A stretch of 64,000 bases of DNA from Cyclina sinensis (GCA_012932295.1 JAAONU010000002.1:33753485-33817484), one strand, 5' to 3'; shown: positions 20,323-32,730, counted from the first letter of the stretch. Numbers and translations are program-made. The notes: generated by a model not told the origin, from the sequence alone.

Positions 20323-21830
20323 TCATCGAAGTCTATGTTCTAGACATTCGTGGAATGGACTGCTTCGTAAGCTAAATGGAGGAATGGTTTTGTCTCTTTT
20401 TTGAAAAAGATCTGTGTACAGAGGATGGAAAACAGTTTTGTCAGTGGGGTTATTTGGATTGGATTTGAGTTTAAGAAAATATTGCAGACCAAGTTTCTGT
20501 CTTCTCAAAGATAAAGATGGTTCATTTGCATCAGCATATAAGCTAGCAACCGGAGAAGTTCTGAAAGCACCAAGTGCCAGGCGAAGCCCCTGATGGTGAA
20601 TAGTGTCTTTTTTTATGTAAGAGTTTTTTGCTGAACCATACACTATACATCCATAGTCAAGTTTAGATCGTATAAAAGATCTGTAAATTCTCAGAAGAAC
20701 TTTACGATCTGCGCCCCAATCCATACTGGAAACCACTATTAACAGATTAAGAGCTTTTTGTCATTTATCTGAAAGATATTTGATGCGGGGAATAAAAGAT
20801 AGTTTTGAATCAAATATAAGACCAAGAAATTTAAATTCTTGCACTACTTCAATTGGTGTGCCATCAAGGGTTAAATCAGAATCTAGATGTAGTTTGCGAA
20901 GTTTACAAAAATGCACAGACTTTGTTTTGGTGTTAGAAAATTTAAAACCATTCTCATTTGACCATTTGTGTAAATTATTTAAAACTTGTGGTAATTGTCT
21001 TTCACTGGTACACATGTGTTTGGATCTGTAACAAATACAAAAGTCGTCAACATAAAGAAAACACTCAATACCAGGGTTGACGGCTTTGACAATGTTGTTG
21101 ATTTTAACACTAAAAGGAGTTACAGAAAGGATACAACCTTGAGGAACACCAATTTCCTGTTCATGTGGATCAGATAGTGTAGTACCAACACGAACTTTGA
21201 ACTGACGGTCTTTTAAAAAAGAAGAAATAAAAAAGGCAAGGCGACCTCTGATTCCTAAGTTATTGAAGGTCCTGCATAATGCCATGCTTCCAAGTAGTAT
21301 CATATGCACTTTCAAGATCAAAAAAGATAGAAACAAAGTGTTCTTTTTTTATAAAGGCTTCTCGTATGAGAGTTTCAAATTTAACTAGATGATCTAATGT
21401 GTTTCTTTGCTTTCAAAAGCCGGACTGAAAGGAGGTGAGTAGTTTTTTATTTCTTTTCAAGAATCTAAACAAGCCTGGAACGTAATTGGAAGGATTTGTT
21501 AAATCTTTATTAGGTTTTGGAATAGGGATAATAGTGGCTTCTTTCCAAGATTTTGGAAGAATTCAAGTTTGCCAGACGCCATTGTAGATGTCAAGGAAAC
21601 AGTGTAAGGTGGAATCAGGAAGATGTTTAAGAAATTGGTAATGAATTTTATCTGATCCAGGTGCAGAGTCGTGTGCTCTTTTGAGACCAATTTTAAGCTC
21701 TTTAATTGAGAAAATTTTATTGTATGCTTCATTGTTGGTAGATTTAAAATTGAGTTTTGTTTTTTCTTCTGTTCTTTTTTATTTTTGAAACTGTGCACTG
21801 TAGTTATTAGTTGATGACTTGTGTGCAAAT
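20323..21830 (-). pseudogene. LINE ORF2 reverse transcriptase domain
   Basis: The early RT blocks lie in shifted frames between 21830 and 21340 (a SAPGPDKIHYQFLK-type segment). From 21336 the frame gives FFISSFLKDRQFKVRVG, EIGVPQGCILSVTPFSVKIN and the catalytic FLYVDDFCICY, then FKFLGLIFDSKLSF. A stop at about 20760 separates the next frame, which runs YRSFIRSKLDYGCIVYGSA to the region before RNase H. QGCILSVTPFSVKIN is the form seen in Nimb/I-type elements. The copy is inactive. Confidence 0.85.
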
Positions 21831-21868
21831 GTATTAGCTAAAGTATCTGCTATTTTTTTTAGATGTTG

Positions 21869-22976
21869 CTATAGCAGATGGTGTTTTAAGATGTTGAACA
21901 AAGAGATTTTCCTTACCATATCACAAGTGTTCTTTATAGATGATCTGGAGTTAAGGTTAGAAACATACTGTCGCCATGATGAGCGTTTGCTCTGTTTTAT
22001 AGTTCTACGAGCATTTGCTCGGGCAATTTTAAATTTTATATGGTTCTCTCGGTTAGGTGTCAGATTATATTGTCTGACGGCAATTGTCCGTTCAGAGATA
22101 GCCTTCTTACATTCCTCAGTAAACCAAAGCTTGTATGGATGTTGTGGAGAAGTTGTGGTCTCAGGTATTGCCTTCTCAGCAGCCCTGATGAGTAAAGATG
22201 TAAAAAGTTCTGTTGGATCTTCATGATCAAGAAATTTGTCTGGTGAAATGGATTGTTCAAAACAGGCCTTAAACAAGCTCCAATTTGCTTTGTGAAGCTT
22301 CCAATTTGCTGGGCGTTCCTGAACTGAGGGACTTGCATCTGATAGAATGATTGGAAAATGGTCACTTCCATGAAGGTCAGTGTCAACCTTCCATGTAAAA
22401 TCTAAAAATATACCAGGACTACAAAGAGACAGGTCTAAAGAGGAATAGGAGCCAGTAGCAGGATGTAAATAGGTGTGTGATTTGTTGTTAAAAAGACATA
22501 AGTTATGCTTTGAAATGAAATCTTCAATAAGATGGTCACGTTGATTTGTATCAGAACAACCCCATAAAGTATTATTGGTGTTTAAGTCACCCATCAGTAT
22601 AAATGGGGAAGGAAGTTGTAAAATGAGTTTGTCAAGATCAGCAATGTTAATTGGCTGACTTGGTGGTATATGAAGAGAGCATATAGTAATGGTATAAGGA
22701 GATGCTGACAGATTGTGCCTGGAGAGTTGTATCAATAGGTAAAACTTCATGTGGAACAGCATTACCGATTAGTATTGACACTCCTCCTCCTCTGTCACCA
22801 TAATTTGGTGTTTTGAGATAAGAAGAAGAATGTTTTACTGAAAAAGTATCAGTACTCTTAAGAAAAGTTTCTTGGAGACAAACTGCTTCTGGTTTGAACT
22901 GAGATAAAAGTAATGATAATTCCTCAGAGTTAGCTCTAATACCACGACAGTTCCACTGGATTATGTTATTACTCAT
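21869..22976 (-). pseudogene. LINE ORF2 endonuclease domain
   Basis: The ORF2 start region reads MSNNIIQWNCRGIRANSEEL, then LQETFLK and DRGGGVSILIG. After a frameshift near 22700 the frame continues with ILMGDLNTNNTLWG and HGSDHFPIILS. QWN, LQET, GDLNT and SDHFPI are the catalytic blocks of the AP-endonuclease fold, in normal order and spacing. The linker to RT follows (KLWFTEECKKAISERT). The domain would nick target DNA for target-primed reverse transcription. Confidence 0.85.
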
Positions 22977-23122
22977 AAGAAATAATATAGTGCATAGTTA
23001 GATGCAGTTGTACATAAAATACCTCATTTATCTGTCTTTTCACGACTGTGTTCTTGCACCTGAGAGGATTTTTTAAGCTGTTTATTTTTCACATTATCAT
23101 CACATACTGACTCAAAGGTTCC

Positions 23123-25260
23123 CTAGGACTCCGAAACATCCCCCTCAAGGGCCTCGTAATCTATTTCCTCCTCGTCATTAACAAGAGTTTGAAATCGATT
23201 TCTTACTGGCACAGGCTCTTTTTTCTTACTCTGCCCAGACGTTTGTTTATTGGAAAGTTTCTTTTCTTTTTGTTGTGTTTGAGATTTATTTGTCTTTATT
23301 GATGTTTCTGTTTGTTTTGATGTATGTGGTTTGGAGATAGGTGTAGTCAATACAGGTGTCCCTCCCGCTTGTGGAGTAGAAGGGGAGGGCACAGGTGGAG
23401 ATGATGCCAAATTTTGTGATTCAGTGTGATTTTCCTTGAAAAGTATATGATTCAATTCATTTGCAATGTTTGGAAATTTTGTAAGAATTTTTTGAATAAG
23501 AATTTCACAATTGCATGTAAGTTGTGATAAAGTTTGTGTTGAGTTGCTGAACAAGAGGGCCATGATGGCCCTGTATCGCTCACCTGAGTATGAATGCTTT
23601 TAACAAAGATGCTATGGACCTGGTTAATTGACCCCAGATGACCCATATTCGAACTTGACCTAGAAATTATTGAAACAATCTCTTTGACAAATTTCCAGGA
23701 TATTTGGACTGAAAAAGTAGCATCTAGAGTGTTAACAAGGTTTCTCAATATTTAGGCTCTGTGACCTAGTTTTTGACCCCAGATAACCCATATCCAAACT
23801 TGAGCTACAAATCATCAAAACAACCTATCTGACAAATTTCCAGGACATTTGGACTTAAAATGTAGCCTCTAGAGTGTTTACAAAGTTTTTCCATATTTGG
23901 GCTCTGTGACCTAGTTTTTGACCCAAGATGACCCATACTCCAACTTGAGCTAGAAATCATCAAAAATACCTGTCTGACAAATTTCCAGGATATTTGGACT
24001 GAAAATGTAACCTCTGGAGTGTTAAAAAGTTTTTTACATATCTGTACCATGTGACCTAGTTTTTGATCCCAGATGACCCATATCCAAATTTGAGCTAGAA
24101 ATCATTGAAACAACCTTTCAGACAAATATCAAGGACATTTGGACTAAAAATGTAACCTCTAGAGCTTTTACAAGGTTTTTCTACTTTCGGGCTCTGTGAC
24201 CTAGTTTTTGAACCCAGAGAACCTATATTCAAAACAGAGCTAGAAATCAACCATAGATAACCCATGTTCGAACTCGTCCGAGATATTAATGAGACAAACA
24301 TCCTGACCAAGTATCATGACAATTGAGGCCAAAATGTGACCACTAGAGTGTTAACAAACCAATTGTTTACGGACGGACAACGGACAAAAGGTGACAGGTG
24401 AGCTAAAAAGTAGATTTGGCTGAGTAATTAAATATTTGCGTAACTGTTTTGATTTGTTAGTTTCTCTTGGTCTAGATTTTCCTTGCATAAGGATAGCTTA
24501 TTTAATTAAGGGTTTTGATTTTTATAATTTCTCGTTCTTTTTTCCAAACAGGACAGTCCCGAGAGTAAGAAGGATGACTGTCTTGACAGTTGAAACATTT
24601 GTAAGGGCCAGAGCAATTTTTACTGTCATGGTCTGACCTTCAAATGTACATTTGGGACAGACAGGGGCTTTGTCACATTGATTTTCGTGGTGACCATATC
24701 GCTGGCAATCGAAACAGCGCAGTGGATTTGGAAGGTAGTCAGAGACTGTTACGAATTCGAATCCTATTTTTATATTTTTAGGAAGGTATGAAGTGCAAAA
24801 CGTTAAAGTGTATTTGTGAGTGTCTTTGATGCTTTTGATTTCGGTAACATTTTGAGTTGATAGGTTTTCTTTAATTTCTTCTACTGAGTCACACAGGGCT
24901 AGATCCCTGTGTTTAATAACACCTTTGGATGGATTTAACGTTTTATGAGGTGAAACTTTGACTGGGATGTTGAATAAGGACTTTTGTTGAAGAAAGATTC
25001 TGACTCTGTTGTTTGGTAGATGATTCCACAAGAAGTGTGTTGTTGCGAAGTTTTTTAACTGATTCCGGGGTACCTATGATTGCTGATAGCTGTTTTTCAA
25101 TTAAGAAGTTAAGAGTTTGGTGATTGGTTTTTCTTTTTCTAGGGATTCAATGACTAAAAATCGCGAAACGACAATTGGTGGTATGGTGGATGTTTCCGAG
25201 TCTGAGTCCGTGTCTGACAGAGAACGCTTGGCTTTTTTTTTGCGAGTTTGTCAAGTTAAG
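23123..25260 (-). pseudogene. LINE ORF1 (gag-like, zinc knuckles), split by family A insertion
   Basis: The N-terminal region (25260-25030) carries SAIIGTPESVKKLR in a frame shifted from the next part. At 25031-24522 the frame includes KTLNPSKGVIKHRDLAL and then CFDCQRYGHHENQCDKAPVC, CCHC knuckles typical of nucleic-acid-binding ORF1 proteins in I and Jockey LINEs. A further knuckle region lies in a shifted frame (KCFNCQDSHPSYSRDCPVW). After the family A element the C-terminal tail resumes (23563-23123), Ser/Thr/Lys-rich, ending DYEALEGDVSES. The protein would coat the element RNA; this copy cannot, because of the insertion and at least two frameshifts. Confidence 0.8.
23550..24407 (+). mobile_element. 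Pearl-like family A element inserted in LINE ORF1
   Basis: The left end ACAAGAGGGCCATGATGGCCC plus TGTATCGCTCACCTGAG is intact. About five core units of about 145 bases follow, then GGACGGACAACGG and the right end GACAGGTGAGCTAAAAA. The right hairpin is mostly deleted: the CTCACTCTGTCACTAC part present in other copies is missing. It interrupts the minus-strand LINE ORF1, so it is younger than that LINE. Confidence 0.85.
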
Positions 25261-25449
25261 GAGGTAATTTCACCACTGATGCTCCTCTCCCACCTCGGAG
25301 CCCAAGGGGAAAAGATCATAGGGTAACCAACTCTAGATCTTAACAAGGATACATCAGAGATATACTCAGCATAAAAGTACTTGGTTGGACTAATGTGGTC
25401 TCGCAGAATACCCTGCCAAGAACAGACAATCCTTGAGAAACACAACAGG

Positions 25450-26870
25450 TAGTCAATTGAAATCTTTCCACTGATTAGCCCATGAGCCTCCGCCTTCTAG
25501 AGCCTTGATGAAAAAAGAGAAAGAAGTTTCCTGTTGAAAATGGTTAAACATATCATTAGATTGAACAGGTGCAGATGAATAGAACATCAAAGCTTTAGTG
25601 CTAGGCATGACCAGCCATTTGATCAAGGACGGGCCTTCCTGGCCTCCTGTTTAACTCAACGTAGGGCCAAAGTAGTGTGTTGTAGGCATTGAGATATTAC
25701 CAGCCATTCTCCATACCCACTCAACCACCAGGATCCCCTCATCATGCGACACAGGTTGCAGCCTACGGCAAACAGGCAGGTACAATGAGGGGGTTTTACC
25801 CTCTGCAGTACGGCAGCTGAGCTTTTTCAATCCCCCACCCAGCTGGGGCTGGGCGGGAGTGGTGGGGGGTAGTATACCTCCCCAGCTGGGCGGGAGTGGT
25901 GGGGGGTAGTATACCTGAGGAAAGTGACACGTATTTCTACAGTATTATGCACCTTTGTCTGTTTTACTGTGTATGGTCATCTATATATGTAGAACTCCAT
26001 GCAAAGAACATCCCTAAGTTTCAACAACTTATGTGCAAGGATACAGGAGGAAACACTAAAGAAAGATACCTTTAAAAAATATGTTTCAAGTATAAATGGC
26101 AGGATTTTTTGCATTCATATTTCATGAAACTTCAACTTCATAAAACTTGGTTAAATAAAGGTCATTCACTTGAATTAAGGAAAAGGAAAGAGAATACACA
26201 TCATTTTCTTACAGCTTCTCACAGTTATCATTATTTATTTTATGCCTACCAATGAAATATAGGGAAATATCAGTGAGATAAAAGTGATAATCCACTGTTT
26301 TGAATCAGTGAAATTACCATTTTGATAATCCACTGTTTGTGCCGGAACTACTTTTCCTCACCACGTAAATACAAGAGAATCCGCTGTATTTCAGACAGTG
26401 ACAGCGAGTGAAATTTAATACCCTTGTTAAAGCCAGTTTAATATTGAATTCCTGAGCTTAACTAGTTGTGAACAATGATGAAATTCGCCATAAATTATTT
26501 AAAATGTCTGATTTGTTTACATAACTCACATGGACAATATCCAATATGGCCGACTTTTAATTCAATTGATTGAATATTACTCGGTATTAATCCGCTTTTA
26601 TAATTAAAGTATGTATGGCTAAAATTCAATAAATATTGATAAACTGTGTAGAGAAAAATAAATGTTATTTGATGAAAGTGTATTCAGTTTATTTCGGCAG
26701 AAGTAAAGTTATCATATGTATTGGAGATTGTCTGCACTTTTTTTGTGCGGAGTAACCAAAGTACGCATAAACTGATTTGGGGCTCACCATGGGGAATTTA
26801 TTGAAGGCCCTGAGTAAAAATGTCATAAAATACCCATTTTTGACGTGTTGGCATAAAATAAAAAGAAAAT
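25450..26870. other. Unassigned sequence with a GC-rich direct duplication
   Basis: No gene is supported. At about 25840-25915 the block CTGGGCGGGAGTGGTGGGGG plus GTAGTATACCT occurs twice in direct repeat, about 44 bases apart, in otherwise AT-rich DNA. It may be part of the 5' UTR of the minus-strand LINE or an unrelated repeat. Confidence 0.4.
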
Positions 26871-26877
26871 TTGTTTG

Positions 26878-26985
26878 TTTTTTAGTGGAAAATGGGAATT
26901 TTTTTCATCTCGTGAACACCATATGTTTACATATGGTGTTCACTCGATGAAATAAATTCTCATCTTCCACAAAAACTAACAAATA
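26878..26985. repeat. Foldback palindrome of about 108 bp
   Basis: GTGGAAAATGGGAATTTTTTTCATC... pairs with ...GATGAAATAAATTCTCATCTTCCAC, with a perfect centre GTGAACACCATATG/CATATGGTGTTCAC around TTTA. No coding capacity. It resembles a short MITE-like foldback. Confidence 0.75.
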
Positions 26986-27314
26986 TCCTCTATGCAATCA
27001 GGCTCCTTTGAACTTCAGAGCTGTTACTCGAATATAATTGTGGGTTTGACATATGTCATGCACTTAAGTAAAATATCTATAAATTGTAACCTATGGGTTT
27101 CTATAACAAATTATGTTTACCCTTCCTACGTAAAATTAAACAAACTTAACCTCTGTATGCTTATTCCTGTAGCATTTCCTATAATTTCCAAAGAACATTT
27201 TTGTTTTGGTATTTTAAATTTCTGTGCAAGTTAAAAGAATTGTTCATTGTTGCATTTTTTTAAAAAAAACGCCACATTAATTATTTTTAGTTCAAATCAC
27301 ACAACTGACGAGGC

Positions 27315-27475
27315 AACCAGGCTTGTGCCAGTAGTACTGGTACTGCATTATTACTTAGGTACTTTTGGCAAGTACTGCTACTGATAATGCAATACTCAGT
27401 CAAAATTTAGTGACTACTGTTACTGGTAATGCATTACTGTCACAAAAAGTGGTACTGGCACTGCAGTACTTTGGT
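27315..27475. repeat. Degenerate TACTGGTACTGCATTAC repeats
   Basis: The stretch is rich in short permutations of TACTGGTACTGCATTAC, locally cryptically repetitive. No further structure or coding was seen between 26990 and 27830. Confidence 0.5.
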
Positions 27476-27829
27476 TTTCTTACCATTTTAGGCACAGTAA
27501 CACAATGTTAATTTTAAAACTGAGCTTATTAAAAGCAGTAAATATACCCTAGGGTGTTTCAATCACTATCATTTACTATCATAATCACTTTAAATGTTGT
27601 GCCTGTAAGCAAAATACTATAACTGTGAATTTTAAATGGGGGGATGAATATTCAAATGTGATAATTGACATAAAATTATCTTGTTAAATGCAAGCACACA
27701 AAAACATGCTCGGTGGTGAGCTGTTATCAATAACTATGAACCTTTTACTATAGCATGACCTGACATCATTTGTAATGAAGGAACAGAAGTACTTGGTTAT
27801 AGTAGAAGGATACTTGATTTAAAATATTA

Positions 27830-29270
27830 ACAAGAGGGCCATGATGGCCCTGTATCGCTCACCTGAGTATGACTGCTTTTAACAAAGTTGCTATGGACCT
27901 GGTTAATTAACCCCAGATGACCCATATTCGAACTTGACCTAGAAATTATTGAAACAATCTCTTTGACAAATTTCCAGGATATTTGGACTGAAAAAGTAGC
28001 ATCTAGAGTGTTAACAAGGTTTCACGATATTTAGGCTCTGTGACCTAGTTTTTGACCCCAGATAACCCATATCCAAACTTGAGCTACAAATCATCAAAAC
28101 AACCTATCTGACAAATTTCCAGGACATTTGGACTTAAAATGTAGCCTCTAGAGTGTTTACAAAGTTTTTCCATATTTGGGCTCTGTGACCTAGTTTTTGA
28201 CCCAAGATGACCCATACTCCAACTTGAGCTAGAAATCATCAAAAAAACCTGTCTGACAAATTTCCAGGATATTTGGACTGAAAATGTAACCTCTAGAGTG
28301 TTAAAAAGTTTTTAACATATTTGTACCATGTGACCTAGTTTTTGATCCCAGATGACCCATATCCAAATTTGAGCTAGAAATCATTGAAACAACCTTTCTG
28401 ACAAATTTCAAGGACATTTGGACTAAAAATGTAACCTCTAGAGCTTTTACAAGGTTTTTCTACTTTCGGGCTCTGTGACCTTGTTTTTGACCTCAGAGAA
28501 CCTATATTCAAAACTGAGCTAGAAATCATCCATAGAATCTTTCTGACAAATTTCCAGGTTATTTGGACTGAAAATGCTACCTTTAGAATATTAACAAGTT
28601 TTTCTACATTTGGACTCTGTGACCTAGTTTTTGACCCCAGATGACCCATATTCCAACTTGAGCTAGAAATTTTCAAGGCAATTTTTCTGACAAATTTCCA
28701 GATTATTTGGGCTGAAAATGTAACCTCTAGAGTGTTAACGAGATTTTTCTATTTTTGGGCTCTGTGACCTAGTTTTTGAACCCAGATGACCCATATTTGA
28801 ATTTGAGCTAGAAATCATAGAAGCAACCTTCCTGACAGATTTCCAGATTATTTGGTCTAAAAATGTTACCTCTAGAGTGTTAACAAGGTTTTTCAATATT
28901 TGGGCTCTGTGACCTAGTTTTTGAGCCCAGATGACCCATATTTGAACCTGAGCTAGAAATCATAGAAGCAACCTTCCTGACAGATTTCCAGATTATTTGG
29001 TCTAAAAATGTTACCTTCAGAGTGTTAACAAGGTTTTTCAATATTTGGGCTCTGTGACCTAGTTTTCCAACCCTGATAACCCATGTTCGAACTCGTCCGA
29101 GATATTAATGAGACAAACATCCTGACTAAGTTTCATGACAATTGAGGCAAAAATGTGACCACTAGAGTGTTAAAAAACCAATTGTTAACGGACGGACGGA
29201 CGGACGGACTGACGGACAAAAGATGATCAGAAAAGCTCACTCTGTCACTACGTGACAGGTGAGCTAAAAA
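27830..29270 (+). mobile_element. Pearl-like family A element, best-preserved copy
   Basis: The left end is AACAAGAGGGCCATGATGGCCC with TGTATCGCTCACCTGAG. The core has about nine units with a spacing near 145 bases between successive GGCTCTGTGACCTAG blocks (for example 28034, 28179, about 28324, 28469, 28612). (GGAC)n at 29192-29215 precedes the hairpin CTGTCACTACGTGACAG and the end GTGAGCTAAAAA. Its first four units are nearly identical to those of the copies at 23550 and 55887, so these copies are recent or share a recent source. No protein coding. Confidence 0.85.
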
Positions 29271-29590
29271 TGAGTTAGAATATTTTTTAAAAACTCCCTG
29301 AAAATACAGAAGGTAGCTTCAAAGCTCAGTGCCTACACTGTCCAGCCCTGATATCCGGGTCTCTGGAAGTGTCGTCAAATTTTATAAAGCATCTAAAAGT
29401 AAGTAAAGCATTTTGTCTTTCGTTACTCTTTTAATCTGTTTGCTGCTTTGACTTTTATTTTCTCTTTTAATGAGATTTGTTTATACTAAATCACTTGGAT
29501 AAAAGTTTAGAATGAATTGATAAATGTGTATCAGTAATGTATAATGTTTAACCTTTGGTGTATTTACAAAGTCTTTCACTTTTAACTATC

Positions 29591-29667
29591 ATTTCATCCA
29601 ACACATAAACTCCCTAAAGGGCCCCACAGATTAGGACGCAGCTTATCAGCGGCCGGGCAGGGTCATT
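29591..29667 (+). repeat. DIRS left terminal inverted repeat
   Basis: Matches the reverse complement of 33008-33083 with a handful of mismatches, including the exact run CTTATCAGCGGCCGGGCAGG. It marks the left end of the DIRS-like element. Confidence 0.85.
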
Positions 29668-29795
29668 ACGAAGCTATCACGGCAAGGGTACGGATGTATA
29701 CATGTGTTCCTGTTCATTTTATCTGTCATTGTAAATATATATAGTGGACTTAAGTGCAGTAAGGATTTCTTGATTTTATTACAACTTTGTGGAAG

Positions 29796-31220
29796 ATGGA
29801 TGATCAAAACAAGGTAATTATTTGTAAACGTTATCTTTTATTTTTATACACAACTCAGAATATTTCAGAAAAGAACTGGATAACACAGTCTTCTATGTCT
29901 AATGCCATATATTGGAATTATGGAATCTGAGATTGGACACCACAATCGCAGACATTTTACATCGTCTACAGGTTTTGATTGGACAAAACAATCACCTAGA
30001 CTGATTATACGTATATAAAGCATATTGACCGATTAGGACCGGATAACACAGTCCCGGTTTACGAGCAATACAATGTTTTGGGGCATTTGATATGATCTGT
30101 GATTGGATACCACAATCACTTACATTGTATTTCAAAAGGCTATATAGTCTCATTATAATTCCATAATAAATGAATTACCACTACGTCCTGTGGGAAGTTC
30201 TTAAAGCATCATGTTAACATTTTTGTGAGGTAGATACCATACCCACGTGTTAATATCAGGTCTCCTTCATTCCAGCTCGATTTGGCAGAAGGCCAAGGCG
30301 GAAGTGGAGAGGATGAAACGCATGCGCAAATACCATCGAACGACCTGTTCGAGACACTAAGCAGAATGGGCAATGCCACGATCACCTCGGAGTCGGATAT
30401 GCTGTCCACTCAACCGCAATCTATAAACTCCACATTACTGCAGTTATCAGAGAAGATGAAAGCATTAAAATGCACCCATACTGATACAGATCCACTCTCC
30501 AAGAAAAGGAAATTAGATAATACAGTTTATCTCAGCTCTGTGGGTTATGATGACTCAGAAAGTGAGGATGAGTTGGCAAATTTCTTGACCACAACTCAAA
30601 GAGGCCCCGAAAAGGAGGAGTGGATAGAAATTGGAGACTTTTTTGAGAACCAGGAGGCGGTGGGAGAACCTGTCTCAACAAGTTTGGCGGCCATAACAAA
30701 CAAGGCTCTACGGTCAATTTGTAAAGAGGAAAAAACAAAAGCATTACAAGAAAAACACAAACGGCCTCAAAATATTGAAAATTTGCAAGTACCGAAAGTT
30801 GATGAACAAGTATGGAAACAACTTAGGTCAGAAACAAAGGCTCATGACTTTGCCATGCAAAAATGTGAAAAAGACATGTGCCAGGCAATGGTGCCAACAA
30901 TCAAAGCCCTAGAAGCGCTGGGCCAACAAACAACTTCTATGGCCAGGGTAAACGAGCTCGTCGGGGACATATTCAAGTCGTTAGCGTCATCAATCGTCCG
31001 AGCAAACGAAGCACGAATGGGAAGAATCAAGAAAGATTTGTTACCTGGATTTAGGACGCTTTGTGATGACGTCCCTTCAGCGACTCAGCTATCTGGGGAC
31101 AAATTACAAGAAAAGATACGACAGTTAAAGGAAACGAAAACTGTATTGACATCTAAAACAAATCAGATTCCTTTTTTATCAAAAAGGGGAGGGGGTCGTA
31201 CAGCCGGGGTCGGAGACTAA
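29796..31220 (+). CDS. DIRS gag-like protein, apparently spliced
   Basis: The main frame (30276-31220) has no ATG at its start. An upstream exon, ATGGATGATCAAAACAAG at 29796-29813, is followed by a donor (GTAATTA), and 30276 is preceded by an acceptor (CCTTCATTCCAG). Joining them in phase gives MDDQNK then LDLAEGQGGSGED, so a 462-base intron is likely. The protein has an acidic, Ser-rich first third, then a segment typical of DIRS gag proteins (EPVSTSLAAITNKALRSICK, NIENLQVPKVDEQVWKQL) and a helical C-terminal part (SIVRANEARMGRIKKDLLPG). It ends at 31220 and overlaps the pol frame, which begins one frame over near a poly-A/G run (31183-31197). The likely role is RNA packaging. The intron is inferred from sites only. 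Confidence 0.7.
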
Positions 31221-32730
31221 ACAACAACCAGTACACCAACCAGAAATACCTCCCCGCAAACCAGAACAAGAGAGGGGGCAAACGACCGTTCAAACCCAAC
31301 ACGAGAAAATGATAAATGTTAGTAATAATTTGACATTAAGTATAACGAACACGACGAACAATTTTAAAGCGGGCAAAACAGCGGAAAACTTACAAGCTTG
31401 GGAAAAAATAACTTCAGACCATTGGGTATTTACAACAATAAGGGGATGTGAGGTCACACTGAACTCTATTCCAAAACAAACGATTATACCAAAACAATTT
31501 CAGTTTTCGAACGATGAATGTGACAAGATAAACATAGAAATAACGCGATTCTTAGACTGTGGTATTATAGAACAAGTTAAAACAGCAGATAAAACTGAGT
31601 TTATTTCAAACATATTTACAAGACCAAAGAAAGACGGAAGCGTTAGAATTATACTGAATTTGAAATTATTTAATGAAAATTACGTGGACAAAACTCATTT
31701 TAAAATGGAGTCCCTGCAGTCAGCAATAAGTGCTATGCGGAAAGACTGTTATCTTGCATCGGTAGATTTATCTAATGCATATTACTCGATCAAGATAAAA
31801 GCATCAGACAGAAAATACTTCCGCTTTATTTTTAATGAAGTTAAATATCAATTCACAGCACTAGTCATGGGTTATTCATGCAGTCCAAGAATATGGACAA
31901 AATTGATTAAACCTGTATATGCTTATCTTCGTTCTTTAGGTCATGTTAATGTTTATTTCACTGATGATTCTTGGTTGATGGGAAATACATTTAAAACGTG
32001 TGCGATGAACGTTTTTGACACTATCCAGCTAATGGATTCTCTTGGATAAACAGTAAATGAGAAGAAATCAGTGTTAAGTCCATGTAAGAGGCTGATATTT
32101 CTTGGTTTCATTTTATGTTCAGAAACAATGACTGTTCGTCTAACAATTAACCAAAAGAAAGATATTATCAATTTATGCCAATTTATCAATTTATGCCAAG
32201 AATTTCTGCATATCAAGCGAATACCCATTCGAAAATTTTCGAAGTTAATAGGAAAATTAACAGCTGCCACTCCGGGGGTACAACATGCCCAACTTTATAT
32301 AAGACCTTTCGAGAAAGTCAAAGACAAGCAGTTGAAAATACATTATGGAAATTTTGACTCGTTTATGAACATTCCTCGCTTCTTAGACAGTTCACTTTTA
32401 TGGTGGATAAATAACATTGAAAATAGTTTCAAGTACATTACACAAAAAAGACCAAATATTATTCTTTACACAGACGCCTCGTTAGAAATGTACGGCGTCT
32501 TTGATGACACAAATAAGTTAACAACGCAAGGATACTGGTCGACGGACGAACAAAAATTACACATCAACATATTAGAACTGAAAGCCTGTGAAATTGGTGT
32601 TAAAACTTTTTGTCAACACACAACTCATGCTCATGTTCGCATTTATACTGACAATACGACATGTTGTGCGTACATTAACAAGTATGGGGGAAAGATACCC
32701 TCGTTAGACAATATAGCCAGGCAATCATAA
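31195..32730 (+). CDS. DIRS reverse transcriptase-RNase H (one internal stop)
   Basis: The frame is open from about 31195 and broken only by TAA at 32047-32049. RT blocks: FTRPKKDGSVRIILNLK, YLASVDLSNAYYSIKIK, FTALVMGYSCSPRIWTK, and the catalytic VYFTDDSWLMG. After the stop it continues in the same frame with LIFLGFILCSETMTVRL. RNase H follows: IILYTDASLEMYGVF (first Asp), LELKACEIGVKTF (Glu) and VRIYTDNTTCCAYINKYGG (second Asp). It stops at 32730. The arrangement RT-RNase H-recombinase with no protease or integrase is the DIRS order. One nonsense change is the only lesion in this domain pair. Confidence 0.85.

Larger units (their letters stand above)
18240..25445 (-). mobile_element. I/Nimb-like LINE with RNase H, multiply interrupted
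   Basis: Read right to left, this is ORF1 with CCHC knuckles (25260-24430, then 23563-23123), endonuclease (22976-21869), reverse transcriptase (21830-20323), RNase H (20200-20056, then 19205-18900) and a C-terminal Cys/His segment (18370-18240). RNase H after RT is the mark of the I superclade. Three pieces of foreign DNA interrupt it: a family A element in ORF1 (23550-24407), a DIRS-type gag fragment in RNase H (about 19216-20055) and a 510-bp insert near the C-terminus (18373-18882). Several frameshifts also break the frames, so it is dead. The 5' end near 25445 is approximate. Confidence 0.82.

Noticed and set aside
23452..24310. Minus-strand open frames with repeated GSMGHLGSKTRSQSP-like peptides
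   Set aside because: They are antisense readings of the pearl-like family A units; the same peptide recurs in every copy, with no start or domain sense.
15770..29270. Regular tandem units resembling a CRISPR array
   Set aside because: Units are 145-166 bp, diverged along their whole length, lack constant repeats with unique spacers, and sit in eukaryotic mobile elements.
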